Shown: positions 9,286 through 18,696, numbered from the stretch's first letter. The stretch is DNA of 64,000 nucleotides from Larkinella terrae (GCF_009668025.1 NZ_WJXZ01000004.1:248001-312000); one strand, 5' to 3'. Translations and numbers: made by a program. Notes: generated by a model from the sequence alone, not told the origin.

Positions 9286-10872
9286 TTATTGGTACGTTCC
9301 CACCAGCGTCACAACCGATTGGGGTTCCAGCCGAAGCTGGTCGGCCCGCACGCTGGTTTTGGTCAGCGTCTGGGTGTTGGAGGTGGTGTAACTGGCAAAA
9401 TGTCCGTTCCGGATTTTGAGTCCCTGAAGGGGAGCGGTCAGGACGTCGGACGTCATATTGATGCAAACCAGCACGAGCTGTCGGCGAGCGGGATCTTTGT
9501 AAGCCGACACCATCAACTGACCCGCTTCGGCAACCGGATTCGCTACCTGGCCGATGCGAACGGCCACCCGTTTCATGCCGGGGCGGATGAAGCGGGCGTA
9601 ATTGCCAAACGCCCAGAGCTGTTTGGAATCGACCACCTGCCCGTCCAGCCGGGCGTTGTTGTGGTTTTTATACTGGCCATCGGGCCCGTTGATGTAAACC
9701 AGCCCGTCGCTGTAATTGTACGGATTGATTGCCAGCCACCATTGCCACGACGTCACGTTAGCGATGGTCAGGTCGTTGTGAATCACTTTGGCCACGTACA
9801 AACCGTAGTCGATGCCGGTGTGGCGCGGGCTGCCGTTGTATTGCCCGCAGATATCGCCCAGAACGCCAAATTCGCTTTGCCAGAGCTGCGGATTGCCCAC
9901 GGTTTTGGCGCGCTGAGCCACTTTCTGACGCATGGCCACCAGTGCCGAATCCCGGCAGGTCGTAAAGTAGCTGTGATACGCCCAGACCGGTTCTACATTG
10001 GGGAGTTTGGCGAGAGCGGTTTTTTCTGAACCAAAAAAGTAATCGAGCTGATTTCCGCGTCCACTCTCCGCTTTCTCGTAGAGGTAATTGAGCTGACCCG
10101 CTTCGCCCGTTACCACCTTTGTTTTGGATTTTCCGGCTGCCAGTTTAATCGAAAAGGCTTTCGTTATCGCCAGAATATCACCATTTTCGGCCGGTGAGCC
10201 TTCCTGATTGGCTTTGCCGTTTTTACCGGCGGTCCAGTCCCACTGCGGTTCGTTGATGGGGCTCAGGTAATCGAATTTGAAATGATCGGACACGGTGACC
10301 AGAAAATCCGCAAATGGCCCCACGGCCTCCGGTTTCAGATTCAACGCTTTGCCGCCCGGCGAAAACGCTTTGCCGTTGCGCGTCATTTGCACCGGCGGGG
10401 AATTTGTAAATCCCAGCGTGTAGCGAACACCCCGCTGGCGAGCCGCCTGTAAAAACCACTGATTTCCGGCCTGCTTGCTCCAGTCATAGTGGCCGTCCGG
10501 GGCCAGAAAACACGCTTCCCGGCGCCATTCGTCCCGGATCGCGCTGCTGTCCTGCTGCTCAAGGCTCCCCGCGCCGATGTTGACGCGCCACAACGATAAG
10601 CCAATACCTTTTGGCTGGCCGTTCGGCAACGTATCCTGACTAAACAGTAGATCGGCAATCTGATTCTTTTTCCTCTCATCGTTCCATTGCCCAATAAACT
10701 TGGCCGACCAGCAATCAGACGCACCGAAGCTGTGGATCGTTTGAAATTCCTCGTTCAGGTTAATCGTTACTGCCGAAACGGGCAGTTTTTCCGGGCCCGT
10801 AAAACCGGGTCGGTGGCTGGTGCCGGTCAATACGATCAAAAGAAGCAGGGCGGTTTGGGCAAGGAGTTTCAT
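9286..10872 (-). CDS. Secreted glycoside hydrolase family 30 protein
   Basis: Retaining glycosidase of 528 residues with an N-terminal signal peptide. It has a (beta/alpha)8 barrel followed by a C-terminal beta domain, as in GH30. The start FQTIHSFGASDCWSA is the GH30 opening strand; the acid/base is predicted as Glu208 in SPINEPQWDW and the nucleophile as Glu334 in WQSEFG. The similarity is to the branch containing endo-beta-1,6-galactanases and related enzymes, so a beta-1,6-linked polysaccharide such as arabinogalactan side chains is a guess. It stands alone, without SusC/SusD partners. Confidence 0.9.
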   Translation of the reverse strand: MKLLAQTALLLLIVLTGTSHRPGFTGPEKLPVSAVTINLNEEFQTIHSFGASDCWSAKFIGQWNDERKKNQIADLLFSQDTLPNGQPKGIGLSLWRVNIGAGSLEQQDSSAIRDEWRREACFLAPDGHYDWSKQAGNQWFLQAARQRGVRYTLGFTNSPPVQMTRNGKAFSPGGKALNLKPEAVGPFADFLVTVSDHFKFDYLSPINEPQWDWTAGKNGKANQEGSPAENGDILAITKAFSIKLAAGKSKTKVVTGEAGQLNYLYEKAESGRGNQLDYFFGSEKTALAKLPNVEPVWAYHSYFTTCRDSALVAMRQKVAQRAKTVGNPQLWQSEFGVLGDICGQYNGSPRHTGIDYGLYVAKVIHNDLTIANVTSWQWWLAINPYNYSDGLVYINGPDGQYKNHNNARLDGQVVDSKQLWAFGNYARFIRPGMKRVAVRIGQVANPVAEAGQLMVSAYKDPARRQLVLVCINMTSDVLTAPLQGLKIRNGHFASYTTSNTQTLTKTSVRADQLRLEPQSVVTLVGTYQ

Positions 10873-11106
10873 GAGGATAACGAAAAAGATAAGAAACGTC
10901 CTTTCGTTTGATTTTTACTGTTCCGGAGGATTGTGTCAGGCCGAAAGTCACTTCAATTGTTCACATCCTCAACTCCGTTTGTGTGTATACAAGTATGACG
11001 AATAAAACATAATTCGTCTCAGAGAAGGAGCATTTTTTGAGATTGCTCAACTGGTAACAGCAAATATTCATTTGACAAAATTATCTGGCAAAGTAGTTAT
11101 GGTACA

Positions 11107-11871
11107 TTAAGGTTTGGTCAAGTTGAGGTTGTGAAATAAAAACAATCGGACTGCATGGTTATTGACAAAGTTGTTGCCAGAAGCTTGTTGCTGAAACAAA
11201 TTCATGTACCCTACTTGAGCTGAAAAGCTTTTCGTGAATGGATACGAAAAGCCCACAAAAAACCGGTTTTGATCAAAGTAATTGTAAATAATCTGCTTCC
11301 CGGCGTTGACATGGATTTCATCCTGGATGACGAAATTCGGTACACCCGGTTTCGGGGCATCTCCTTTGAATGGCACCTGTACCGTAATCATGTACCGAAA
11401 GCGGTAATTAAAACCATACTCATCCGCTAAGGCATTGCCTGCGGTTTTGCGGATATAGCGTTCCTCAGCCCTGATCCATTGATTCAAGTGCAGGCGTTTA
11501 AAATGGCCCAACCAATTAATCTGTTGCCAGAGACGATGCTCAGATCTGACCAACGGGTCAGCCCCGTTCGCTGGTGGGAGTGCCGGGTAGAGACGGGCAT
11601 GCGCATAGCCAACGGTGAGTCGAACCTGGTCGGACACATAATACGTTAGACCAGGCCGAACAATCAACGTGCTCCAGCGATCGAGGAAATCGTCCGTTCG
11701 CCGGGCGTGAAGATCCATCCAGATCCCCCAGCGGTTGCTCAACCGGGTTTGGTTGAAATAGCCTAACCACGCTTGTTGTTGCGTACGGATTTGTTTGACA
11801 GGAGGAGTCTGAGCAACAAGTGAATGGCTTAGGAAAATGCTAAAAAAAAGCAGCGAAATTGCTTTCTTCAT
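11107..11871 (-). CDS. DUF2490 outer-membrane-like protein
   Basis: A protein of about 254 residues from the ATG at 11871, chosen because it begins a clean signal peptide (MKKAISLLFFSIFLSHSLVAQ); a longer reading frame upstream overlaps the chrA remnant. The body is rich in alternating hydrophobic strands (RWGIWMDLHARRTDDFLDRW, RYMITVQVPF) and ends in an aromatic residue pattern, suggesting a small beta-barrel; DUF2490 is the matching family. It begins 7 bases after the chrA fragment and may once have been its operon partner. Function unknown. Confidence 0.75.
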   Translation of the reverse strand: MKKAISLLFFSIFLSHSLVAQTPPVKQIRTQQQAWLGYFNQTRLSNRWGIWMDLHARRTDDFLDRWSTLIVRPGLTYYVSDQVRLTVGYAHARLYPALPPANGADPLVRSEHRLWQQINWLGHFKRLHLNQWIRAEERYIRKTAGNALADEYGFNYRFRYMITVQVPFKGDAPKPGVPNFVIQDEIHVNAGKQIIYNYFDQNRFFVGFSYPFTKSFSAQVGYMNLFQQQASGNNFVNNHAVRLFLFHNLNLTKP

Positions 11872-11878
11872 TGGAAAG

Positions 11879-12244
11879 TTAGTCAAAGATACCTGACCGG
11901 AGCAACAGACCCAGAACGGCGGCCAATCCAATCACACCCAGTTCGGACAGTTTTTTAAAACGGAATAGCAATAAAGCGGTAACGACCGCGATTAAGATTG
12001 CCGGCACATCAATTAATTGTCGCCGGGCTAAGACCACGACGGCTCCGGCAATAGCACCGATTGCCGCAACTGTAATTCCATTGACAAATGCTTTCAAACC
12101 CGGATGTTTCCCGTAGCGTTTGAAATAGGGAGCTGGAAGAATAGTCAGTAAATAACAGGGAAGAAAGGTAGCCGCTGCTGCTACGCAAGCTCCCGGAAAT
12201 CCAGCCACTAAATAACCTATAAAAGCCACGGTAATATGAACGAG
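11879..12244 (-). pseudogene. chrA chromate transporter remnant (C-terminal half only)
   Basis: Only the last ~120 residues of a CHR-family chromate/proton antiporter remain: HITVAFIGYLVAGFPGACVAAAATFLP, then three to four membrane helices ending GLLLRSGIFD. Full-length ChrA is about 390 residues with two homologous halves; here the N-terminal half and start of the second are missing. Similarity stops at about 12243, exactly where RHS sequence on the other strand begins. The only possible start is an internal GTG at 12229 or a weak upstream codon. It is almost certainly non-functional. Confidence 0.8.
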
Positions 12245-14181
12245 ACCATACCGGCCGAATCCTGAAGGTGTCGCATAGTCTCAATGGCAGCACCCCGAAG
12301 GTTATTGACTATGAGTACGATGCGATTGGGCGTTTGAGCCGTAAAAAAATCAAGGGGAACCCTTCGGGCAGCCAGATTCTGAACCTAAAAGGTGTCTTGC
12401 AGGCGGCAACGATCACCGCCATCGGGAGCCTGATGACCGACCAATTACGTAGTCAGAATCTAATTCCCCTGCAGGAACCGTATACGAACCTGAATTATAC
12501 CCACCTTGGCAGTGGAGGAGAAACCACCACATCCTCGGTGCTGGCCGTGACGGGCAATAATGCCATTGTCGATTGGGTATTTGTTGAACTTAGATCCACC
12601 CCTACTCAGGTTGTTCGGACCAAAGTAGGGCTGCTACAACGGGATGGCGATGTCGTCGAACCCGACGGGATGAGCCCGCTAAATTTTAGCCTGTTGCCCA
12701 GTGATACGTATTATGTTGTCCTCCGGCACCGCAACCACCTGCCGGTCATGACCCAGAATGCGGTTACCTTCTCGGGAAACACGACGGTTGATTTCAGCAG
12801 CAGTAGTACGCTTACCTACGGAGCGGCCGGGACCGTAATTCCCCAGGCCAATACCTCTCAGGGCATGGCTTTATGGGGCGGAAATGTCGACGGTAATTAC
12901 CAGGTATCGGCCAATGCCGAGTATACGGCACTTTATAACATCGTTACTAACGCTCCAGGAAACTTTTTAAATAGGCCTAACTATGTCTATTCGGGTTATT
13001 CAGTAGGTGATGTCGATTTTTCGGGACAGACAGTTTATACTGGAGCGAATACTGATGTGACCCCTATTTACAATATTATCAGTAATCATCCCGGCAATTT
13101 TCTAAATAGTAGTTCTTTCGTAATTCAGAGTGGGGTCCCCGCGCCTACCTCCTATAACCTGGTTCAGGGAGGAAGTACCTCGGGCGACTATTTACAGGTG
13201 GTCGACCTGGCTTACCACATCCGGGGAAGTGTTAACTGTATCAACTGCAATGCCAGCGGGGTGCCCACCCTGAATGCGGCCGAAAAAGACGTGTTTGCCC
13301 TGCGGCTGGATTTTCACGATGACAACCGCTACTACAACGGGCAGGTCAGCAAACAAACCTGGCGGTCGTACCTGGCGCTGAACCCCCGCTCCTATACCTA
13401 CAGCTACGATGCGGCCGACCGACTGACAGCGGCTACCTACGCCGGGCAGGACTTTCCCGGTGAAAACTACAGCGTGCCCTCGGTGAGCTATGACCGCAAT
13501 GGCAACCTGACCAGCCTGACCCGGCGGGGGGCCCTGAGCTTTTCGGCCGGTGGGGTGCCCAGCAGCTTTGGTCTGGTGGACCAATTGACCTATACCTACC
13601 CCAACAGCTATAGCAATCAAATCAAACAAATCACCGATGCCATCATCGGACGGATGATGCAGGTGGATGCCTATGCGGACGTGGCGGGTCAGGAACGGCT
13701 CTCGCCCTACAACGGGTTGTATAACAGCCCGGTTTTGGTGACCGATCCCGACGGGAATTGCCCCAATTGCATCGCTGGATTAATTGGAGCGGGTATCGGA
13801 GGCCTGGTCAATTTGGGTGTCAAGGCTTTTCAGGGTAAAATTGGTAGCTTCAAGGATGGCCTTGCGGCTTTTGGCATTGGGGCAGCGGCAGGGTTTGTGA
13901 CCGGATTTACCGGTGGTGCAGCGGCTGGCGCGTTGGGCTTAAGCACAAGTAGTGTTTTAGGGGGAGCAGTTGCCGGTGGTGCGGGCTCGGTTGTTGGTTC
14001 TCCGATTCAGGGGCTTGGCAATGCGGCCTATTTTGGGGATGCTTACTCGGGTGGGCAGTATCTGACGGATATCGCCATTGGCGGGGTAGTGGGTGGCGTC
14101 AGTGGCGGGATTGGTAATCTGCTCAAAGGTGGTAAAACGGGTATTCGAACCAGTATTTGGACAGGCAAAAGCTTACACTAA
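12244..14181 (+). pseudogene. Rearranged RHS/YD-repeat protein remnant with inserted secretion-tail module
   Basis: An open frame of about 645 codons (GTG at 12268 is the best nominal start) made of pieces. First comes YD-repeat sequence (DHTGRILKVSHSLNG, YEYDAIGRLSRKK). Next is about 250 residues typical of the end of type IX secreted proteins (LMTDQLRSQNLIPLQEPY, AIVDWVFVELR, VGLLQRDGDVVEPDG, YYVVLRHRNHLPVMT, GNFLN..FVIQSGVP). RHS sequence then resumes (VVDLAYHIRGSV, YSYDAADRLTAATYAG). The RHS core is deleted, leaving only GRMMQVDAYADVAGQ and DPDGNC, followed by a glycine-rich pre-toxin region. No toxin domain follows and no immunity gene is seen. The N-terminus is lost at the chrA junction. 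Probably a silent remnant, though the frame is intact. Confidence 0.75.
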
Positions 14182-14279
14182 GGTCAAACCACTGTAGGAG
14201 AAATGCAATTTCTTCAACACCCCCCTTTAGTATATTAGTAAAGAAATCGTCCGATTATCAAACCAAAAAGCAATAAAGC

Positions 14280-14312
14280 AGAAAGACGCCGATCCTCGAC
14301 CCGCGTCTTTCT
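14280..14312. terminator. Hairpin between convergent RHS remnant and secreted protein gene
   Basis: Ten-base arms AGAAAGACGC and GCGTCTTTCT around a 13-base loop, 17 bases beyond the stop of the large secreted protein gene. A near copy with the same loop core (CGATC..TGACCC) lies at 18458-18486 on the other side of that gene. Confidence 0.6.
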
Positions 14313-14329
14313 CCCTTAGCGGCTGTATG

Positions 14330-17300
14330 CTATTGCTTCAACACCTTTACCGTAACGCTTTTAAGACCAATGCTGATTCGCAACAACAACAAGCCCGCCG
14401 GTTGCCCCTGAATCGATACCGAATGCGGCTCAACCGCTTTCGCGCTTTCAATCTGACGCTGACTCACCAACCGTCCACTGGCATCCGTGAGTTGCAACCA
14501 CACCGGCTGGCCTTCCGCTCCCCGGATTTCTATCCTCACCTGATCCGAAACCGGGTTGCCCAACACCGTCACCTGAAGCTCCGAACCGGTTTCGGCCGAT
14601 AAGCGGGCGGGGGCACATTGATACGCTTTGGGCGAGCCTTTGAGCTCATAGGTGCTGCCTAGCACCCGCGCTTTGATCAACGTACCATTGGTCACACTGC
14701 CCGGTGGCGTGAAGTTGTACGCGTGCGATCCGTTGCCTTTGCCAGCGTCTTTCAGATCCTGGCGGTAGAGGTTGGCCACGGTGCTGCCCAAAACCGTACC
14801 CGAGCCATCCAGATAGAATTCCACTGTCAGGGGCGTGTTGGGCTTTTTGCGATCCCAGACCCAGCCCCGGATGCCTCCGCAATCCAGCTTGTCCAGATAG
14901 CCTTCGAAACTGCCCGTCACCGTCGTCGTTTCGGCCGGATTGACCGTTAACTGAAAACTCACGCTGTTGCTGGCTCCCAGCGGGTCGGTCGCCTGATAGG
15001 TCAAGACAAATACCCCCGACTGAGTCGGTGTGCCGCTGATGATCCGGTTCGGCAGTTGCAGGCTTAAGCCTTCTGGCAAACCACTCAGTCCGTAGCTCAA
15101 AGTTCCGCCTTCCGGATCGGTGAAGGCAACCAACATGGCCGAGAAAGGAACGCCAACCTGGGCCACTACGGTCGTAACCAAAACCGTCGGCGTTGGGGGT
15201 TTCGGCGGTTGGTTACTTTCAGGTGTAAGGTTCCCCTGACAGATCAGGGTTTTCGGTGAATCTTTTAACACAAAGCTGTTGCCCGTCACCCGCGCTGAGA
15301 GACTGTGCGGCAAACCGTCTTTGAGACGTTCGGGGATCGGCCAGAAAAAGGCATGTTTCCCGTTCCCCTTGCCCGCGTCGAGCAAGTCTTGCCGAGGCTC
15401 ACTCGCCAGGATTGTCGCCAAGATGGCTGCTCCGTCAAGGATGTCGATGGAAATAGCGGTATTGGGTTTGTTACGGTCCCAGACCCAGCCCCGGAAGGTC
15501 GAGCAGTCCGCCCCGTTGATGAAACCATCAAAGGAACCTATCACCGTCGGGGCCGTTACCTCCACCGTCAAGCTGGCGGGATCACTGGTGCAGCTACTGA
15601 CGGTACAGGTGGCCTGATAGACAAACGATCCGGGCGTCGTAGTAGCAACGGTAATAGTGCCGGTCCCCGAAGTACCTCCCGGTCCATTCCAGTTGATGAT
15701 TCCTTTACAATTGGTGGCGGTCAACGTCACGGCCGGTGCTCCCTGGATGACGGTCGAACTGGCCATATTCGGAATGGGCGGTTTTGTTGGATCTCCACTA
15801 ATGGTCACACTGGTCGAAGCCGAACAGCCCCCGGTGGTGACCGTCACGGAGTAGGTGCCCGCCGTGGTGATGGTGCGGTTGGCACTGGTGGAGTTGTCCT
15901 CCCAGCGGTAGGTGGTACCTCCACTGGCGACTAGCTCAACCGACGGGTTTGCACAGGTCAAGGTCGCACTGCTGGGCGTGATGAGGGCCACCGGCTCTTC
16001 ACTACTGCCCGAGATGGTCACACTGGCCGTGGCCGTACAGCCACCCGGTGAGGTGAGCGTCACGGAGTAAGTGCCTGCTGTGCTCACGCTGATCTGGGCA
16101 GCGGTCGATCCCGTATTCCAGCGGAAACTCCCCGTGCCAATAGCCGTCAGGCTCACCGTAGGACTAATACAACTCAGGGTCGCACTGCTGGGGTTGATGC
16201 TGACCGAAGGAGCGTTGGTATTGCCACTCACTTCCACACTGGCCGTAGCTGTACGATTATCGGATGATGTTACCGTTACGGAGTAGGTACCCGCCGTGCT
16301 CACGCTGATCTGGGCAGCGGTCGATCCCGTACTCCAGCGGAAGGTGCCCGTTCCATTGGCCGTCAGGCTCACCGTGGGCGTGGAACAGCTCAGGGTCGCA
16401 CTGCTGGGAGTGATGCTGACCGAAGGAGCCTCTGTCCGTTCACTCACGACCACACTGGTGGTGCCCGAACAGTCGCCGACGGTACCCGTCACGGAGTAGG
16501 TGCCCGGCGTACTGACCGAAATACTTTCCGTCGTTTCCCCGGTCGACCATCGGTAACTAAGCGCTTCCGAAGCAGTCAGGGTAGTCGTCTGTCCCTGGCT
16601 GATGGTCAGAGAGGGGTTGGCCGTCACAATGGGACCGTCATTGGGCCCACCTCCTGGGGTAGTGGTCAGTAGGCCTGTGTTGTGGTCAACATCAAAATAA
16701 CCCCCATTGAGATTTCGTATTACCCCTGAATTATAAGTAATATTGCCACTACAGCAAGGCGCATACTCAATGATGAAACCGGAATTGTTAAAATTGGTAT
16801 ATACATCAAAGTTTTGGTTTACCTTGTTTACCCGGCGTAGAAACCAATGGCTTACGTTGCCATAGCTCTCGATATAGGCGTCACAACCGGCGTTGTAAAA
16901 ATTGCCTACATTACGAATACCATTCAAGCCGAATTGTTCGATGGCTCCGATAATAATCTGACCCTTGTTGGTGAACTCGGCATAGGTATCGATGCCAGGG
17001 CCAGCGAGCTGTGGTATACGGTCAGGATAAGGAAATATATTATCAGTAGCATCACCTTGAACAATCCGGTTATCCTCGTTCTTCAAGGCAAGGTTGGTTG
17101 TGCGGTCAATGGCGATAACTCCGCCCGGATTGTTGTTGAATGTTGTCTGATTATAGAGTCCCCAATAGGCTGCTTGTGCGATGCTGCCAATCGTAATTTT
17201 GGCTGCGTTGGTGACGATGCCAATGTTCCACATACCAAATTTGGACGTTCGGTCAATAGTGATAATGCCACCCGGATTATTGTCCAGGGAGCCCAGGTTA

Positions 17301-18040
17301 TAAAATCCAACGAAACCCACCTCTGCAGTGGCTCCGATGGAAATCTGAGCCGCGTTATTGAACGTCCCACTGTTTTGTAAGCAGTACCATTCTGTTCCGT
17401 TAATGGAGATAACACCCCCTGGATTATTATCGAAGCGAGCCGCGTTTGCCAGGCCTACGATTCCCACGGTTGTGTTAGCCCCGATGGTGATTTTCCCTGA
17501 GTTCGTGAATAGCCTTCCTGTAGTAGCACTGTTTTGCAAACCATAGCTGGTTGTTCGGTCGATGGCGATATCCCCCCCCGTTTCGTTCGAGAAGCTTCCC
17601 TTGTTTATAAGTCCATATCTACCTACCACTGCGGTGTTGCCAATCACTACCTGCCCCGCGTTGGTGACCGTGCCACCCGTGTAGAAAGCCGTTGTTTGGC
17701 CGCTACCAAAGTCCCTGGAGCCGTTTAAGGTCAGCTTACCACCACTGGTAATACTCAGTGTGGCTCCGCCCTGTACTTCTACGGAACCAGCCACCGCCGA
17801 GACCGTAAGAACGGGCTGTGTAGCGGCACTGGCGGCAATCACGACATTGTCGCTGGCCGTAGGAATGCCAGCCGGGCTCCAGTTGCTGGCGGTGTTCCAG
17901 TTCGTCGTCGTCCCGATCCAGGTTTTTTGCGCCTGCGCGTTCAATCCGGTCAGCAACAAAAGCAAGCCCGACAGAAGCCTGCCCAACAAACGGGTATAGA
18001 CGTTTCGTGGTTGATGGGCAAATGTGTAGTGTTGTCTCAT
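14330..18040 (-). CDS. Large type IX secreted repeat protein (beta-solenoid, Ig-like repeats, duplicated GWVWDR domain)
   Basis: A surface or secreted protein of 1236 residues, likely an adhesin. Order: signal peptide (to about residue 37, GLNAQAQ); a TTTNWNTASNWS start; about five 43-residue repeats with NNPGGVI.IDRT and ITIGA..VG..GLYN (about 130-330), probably a beta-solenoid; a Cys-containing linker; five SprB-like Ig repeats of about 72 residues (SVSITPSSATLSC ... TAGTYSVTVTS, about 480-790); a GWVWDR domain; an Ig-like cadherin-type domain (FTDPEGGTLSYGLSGLPEGLS); a second GWVWDR domain; and a C-terminal type IX sorting tail (VLGNPVSDQVRIEIRG ... GLKSVTVKVLKQ). DNA of adjacent Ig repeats is nearly identical, so the repeat number may vary. 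Function unknown. Confidence 0.8.
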   Translation of the reverse strand: MRQHYTFAHQPRNVYTRLLGRLLSGLLLLLTGLNAQAQKTWIGTTTNWNTASNWSPAGIPTASDNVVIAASAATQPVLTVSAVAGSVEVQGGATLSITSGGKLTLNGSRDFGSGQTTAFYTGGTVTNAGQVVIGNTAVVGRYGLINKGSFSNETGGDIAIDRTTSYGLQNSATTGRLFTNSGKITIGANTTVGIVGLANAARFDNNPGGVISINGTEWYCLQNSGTFNNAAQISIGATAEVGFVGFYNLGSLDNNPGGIITIDRTSKFGMWNIGIVTNAAKITIGSIAQAAYWGLYNQTTFNNNPGGVIAIDRTTNLALKNEDNRIVQGDATDNIFPYPDRIPQLAGPGIDTYAEFTNKGQIIIGAIEQFGLNGIRNVGNFYNAGCDAYIESYGNVSHWFLRRVNKVNQNFDVYTNFNNSGFIIEYAPCCSGNITYNSGVIRNLNGGYFDVDHNTGLLTTTPGGGPNDGPIVTANPSLTISQGQTTTLTASEALSYRWSTGETTESISVSTPGTYSVTGTVGDCSGTTSVVVSERTEAPSVSITPSSATLSCSTPTVSLTANGTGTFRWSTGSTAAQISVSTAGTYSVTVTSSDNRTATASVEVSGNTNAPSVSINPSSATLSCISPTVSLTAIGTGSFRWNTGSTAAQISVSTAGTYSVTLTSPGGCTATASVTISGSSEEPVALITPSSATLTCANPSVELVASGGTTYRWEDNSTSANRTITTAGTYSVTVTTGGCSASTSVTISGDPTKPPIPNMASSTVIQGAPAVTLTATNCKGIINWNGPGGTSGTGTITVATTTPGSFVYQATCTVSSCTSDPASLTVEVTAPTVIGSFDGFINGADCSTFRGWVWDRNKPNTAISIDILDGAAILATILASEPRQDLLDAGKGNGKHAFFWPIPERLKDGLPHSLSARVTGNSFVLKDSPKTLICQGNLTPESNQPPKPPTPTVLVTTVVAQVGVPFSAMLVAFTDPEGGTLSYGLSGLPEGLSLQLPNRIISGTPTQSGVFVLTYQATDPLGASNSVSFQLTVNPAETTTVTGSFEGYLDKLDCGGIRGWVWDRKKPNTPLTVEFYLDGSGTVLGSTVANLYRQDLKDAGKGNGSHAYNFTPPGSVTNGTLIKARVLGSTYELKGSPKAYQCAPARLSAETGSELQVTVLGNPVSDQVRIEIRGAEGQPVWLQLTDASGRLVSQRQIESAKAVEPHSVSIQGQPAGLLLLRISIGLKSVTVKVLKQ
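16081..16115. repeat. 35-base direct repeat, copy 1 (copy 2 at 16297-16331)
   Basis: A 35-base stretch beginning TGCTCACGCTGATCTGGGCA is identical at 16297, a period of 216 bases or 72 codons. It marks two Ig-like repeats of the large secreted protein that have diverged little, so unequal crossing-over could add or remove whole domains without breaking the frame. Confidence 0.85.
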
Positions 18041-18507
18041 GCTGGGTAAGAATATAAAGATGAATTGAAGTACCTACCACCAATCGGCTACCTTGGCGGA
18101 GCATTGATCTTGACTGGTCTCCGACCTGTCGGCTTTCCCGGTTTCTACCACTGGGGAATAGACCTGCTGCATTGATTTTCCCAAAAGTGATGTGGGGCTG
18201 TCCTTGCTAAAGATCAGGCCAAAGGTCGGGTGTGAATACCCTTTCAGACGATAACGCCTGTTCCAAATACGATAAGAGATGTTTCATTTTGGACTAAAAC
18301 ACTAAAAAATGCGGGGGAGCCACTCGCATTAGCACTAATCTATAAAGTCGCTGGGGCCGCAGGAAGTGGGTTGCCCGTGTCAGGCGGTAGTTGGGCAGCC
18401 GTCTGATTAGTGGCTCATGAAACGTCCAAATTCCAAGCTATGGTAGCCATAAAACAGAAAGGCGCCGATCATTGACCCGCGCCTTTGCCCCCCCGATAGT
18501 CAATGAA
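18041..18507. other. Intergenic region upstream of the large secreted protein
   Basis: No gene recognised. It holds the leader side of the secreted protein gene and, at 18458-18486, a hairpin AAAGGCGC/GCGCCTTT whose loop core resembles that of the terminator at 14280-14312. On the minus strand this hairpin follows the stop of the helix-turn-helix remnant (18508), so it may be its former terminator. A 56-codon plus-strand frame ending near 18402 has no recognisable similarity. Confidence 0.5.
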
Positions 18508-18696
18508 CTAATTCCGAAAAGCCTCTGTACACTGAATTTCTCCGACCCCAAGTAGTAGCCAGTCAAGACTGACCGGGAAAGCTTCTCCGATCCGGATCAA
18601 GGCATCAAACTTGGGCTCGTGTTCGCCCGTCAGGTAGCGATTGTGTTTGCACCTGTGCGTTTCGTCTTTGTCATTCTTGCGGGATTCACTTTAGCA
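18508..18696 (-). pseudogene. C-terminal remnant of an XRE-type helix-turn-helix protein
   Basis: An open stretch between in-frame stops, without a usable start, reads NRYLTGEHEPKFDALIRIGE then AFPVSLDWLLLGVGE. This is the second half of a Cro/CI-type domain, where E-P-x-x-x-x-L-x-x-I-A/G-x-A and VSLDWLLLG are typical. The N-terminal helices and recognition helix are not recognisable upstream. It is probably a decayed or truncated regulator; similarity is judged by eye from a short segment. Confidence 0.5.

Noticed and set aside
12268-14181. Active polymorphic toxin with immunity gene
   Set aside because: The frame ends after the pre-toxin region, and no small gene follows before the convergent neighbour.
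18231-18402. 56-codon plus-strand frame ending GGSWAAV
   Set aside because: No start of note, no similarity recognised, and the region also carries the leader of the secreted protein gene on the other strand.
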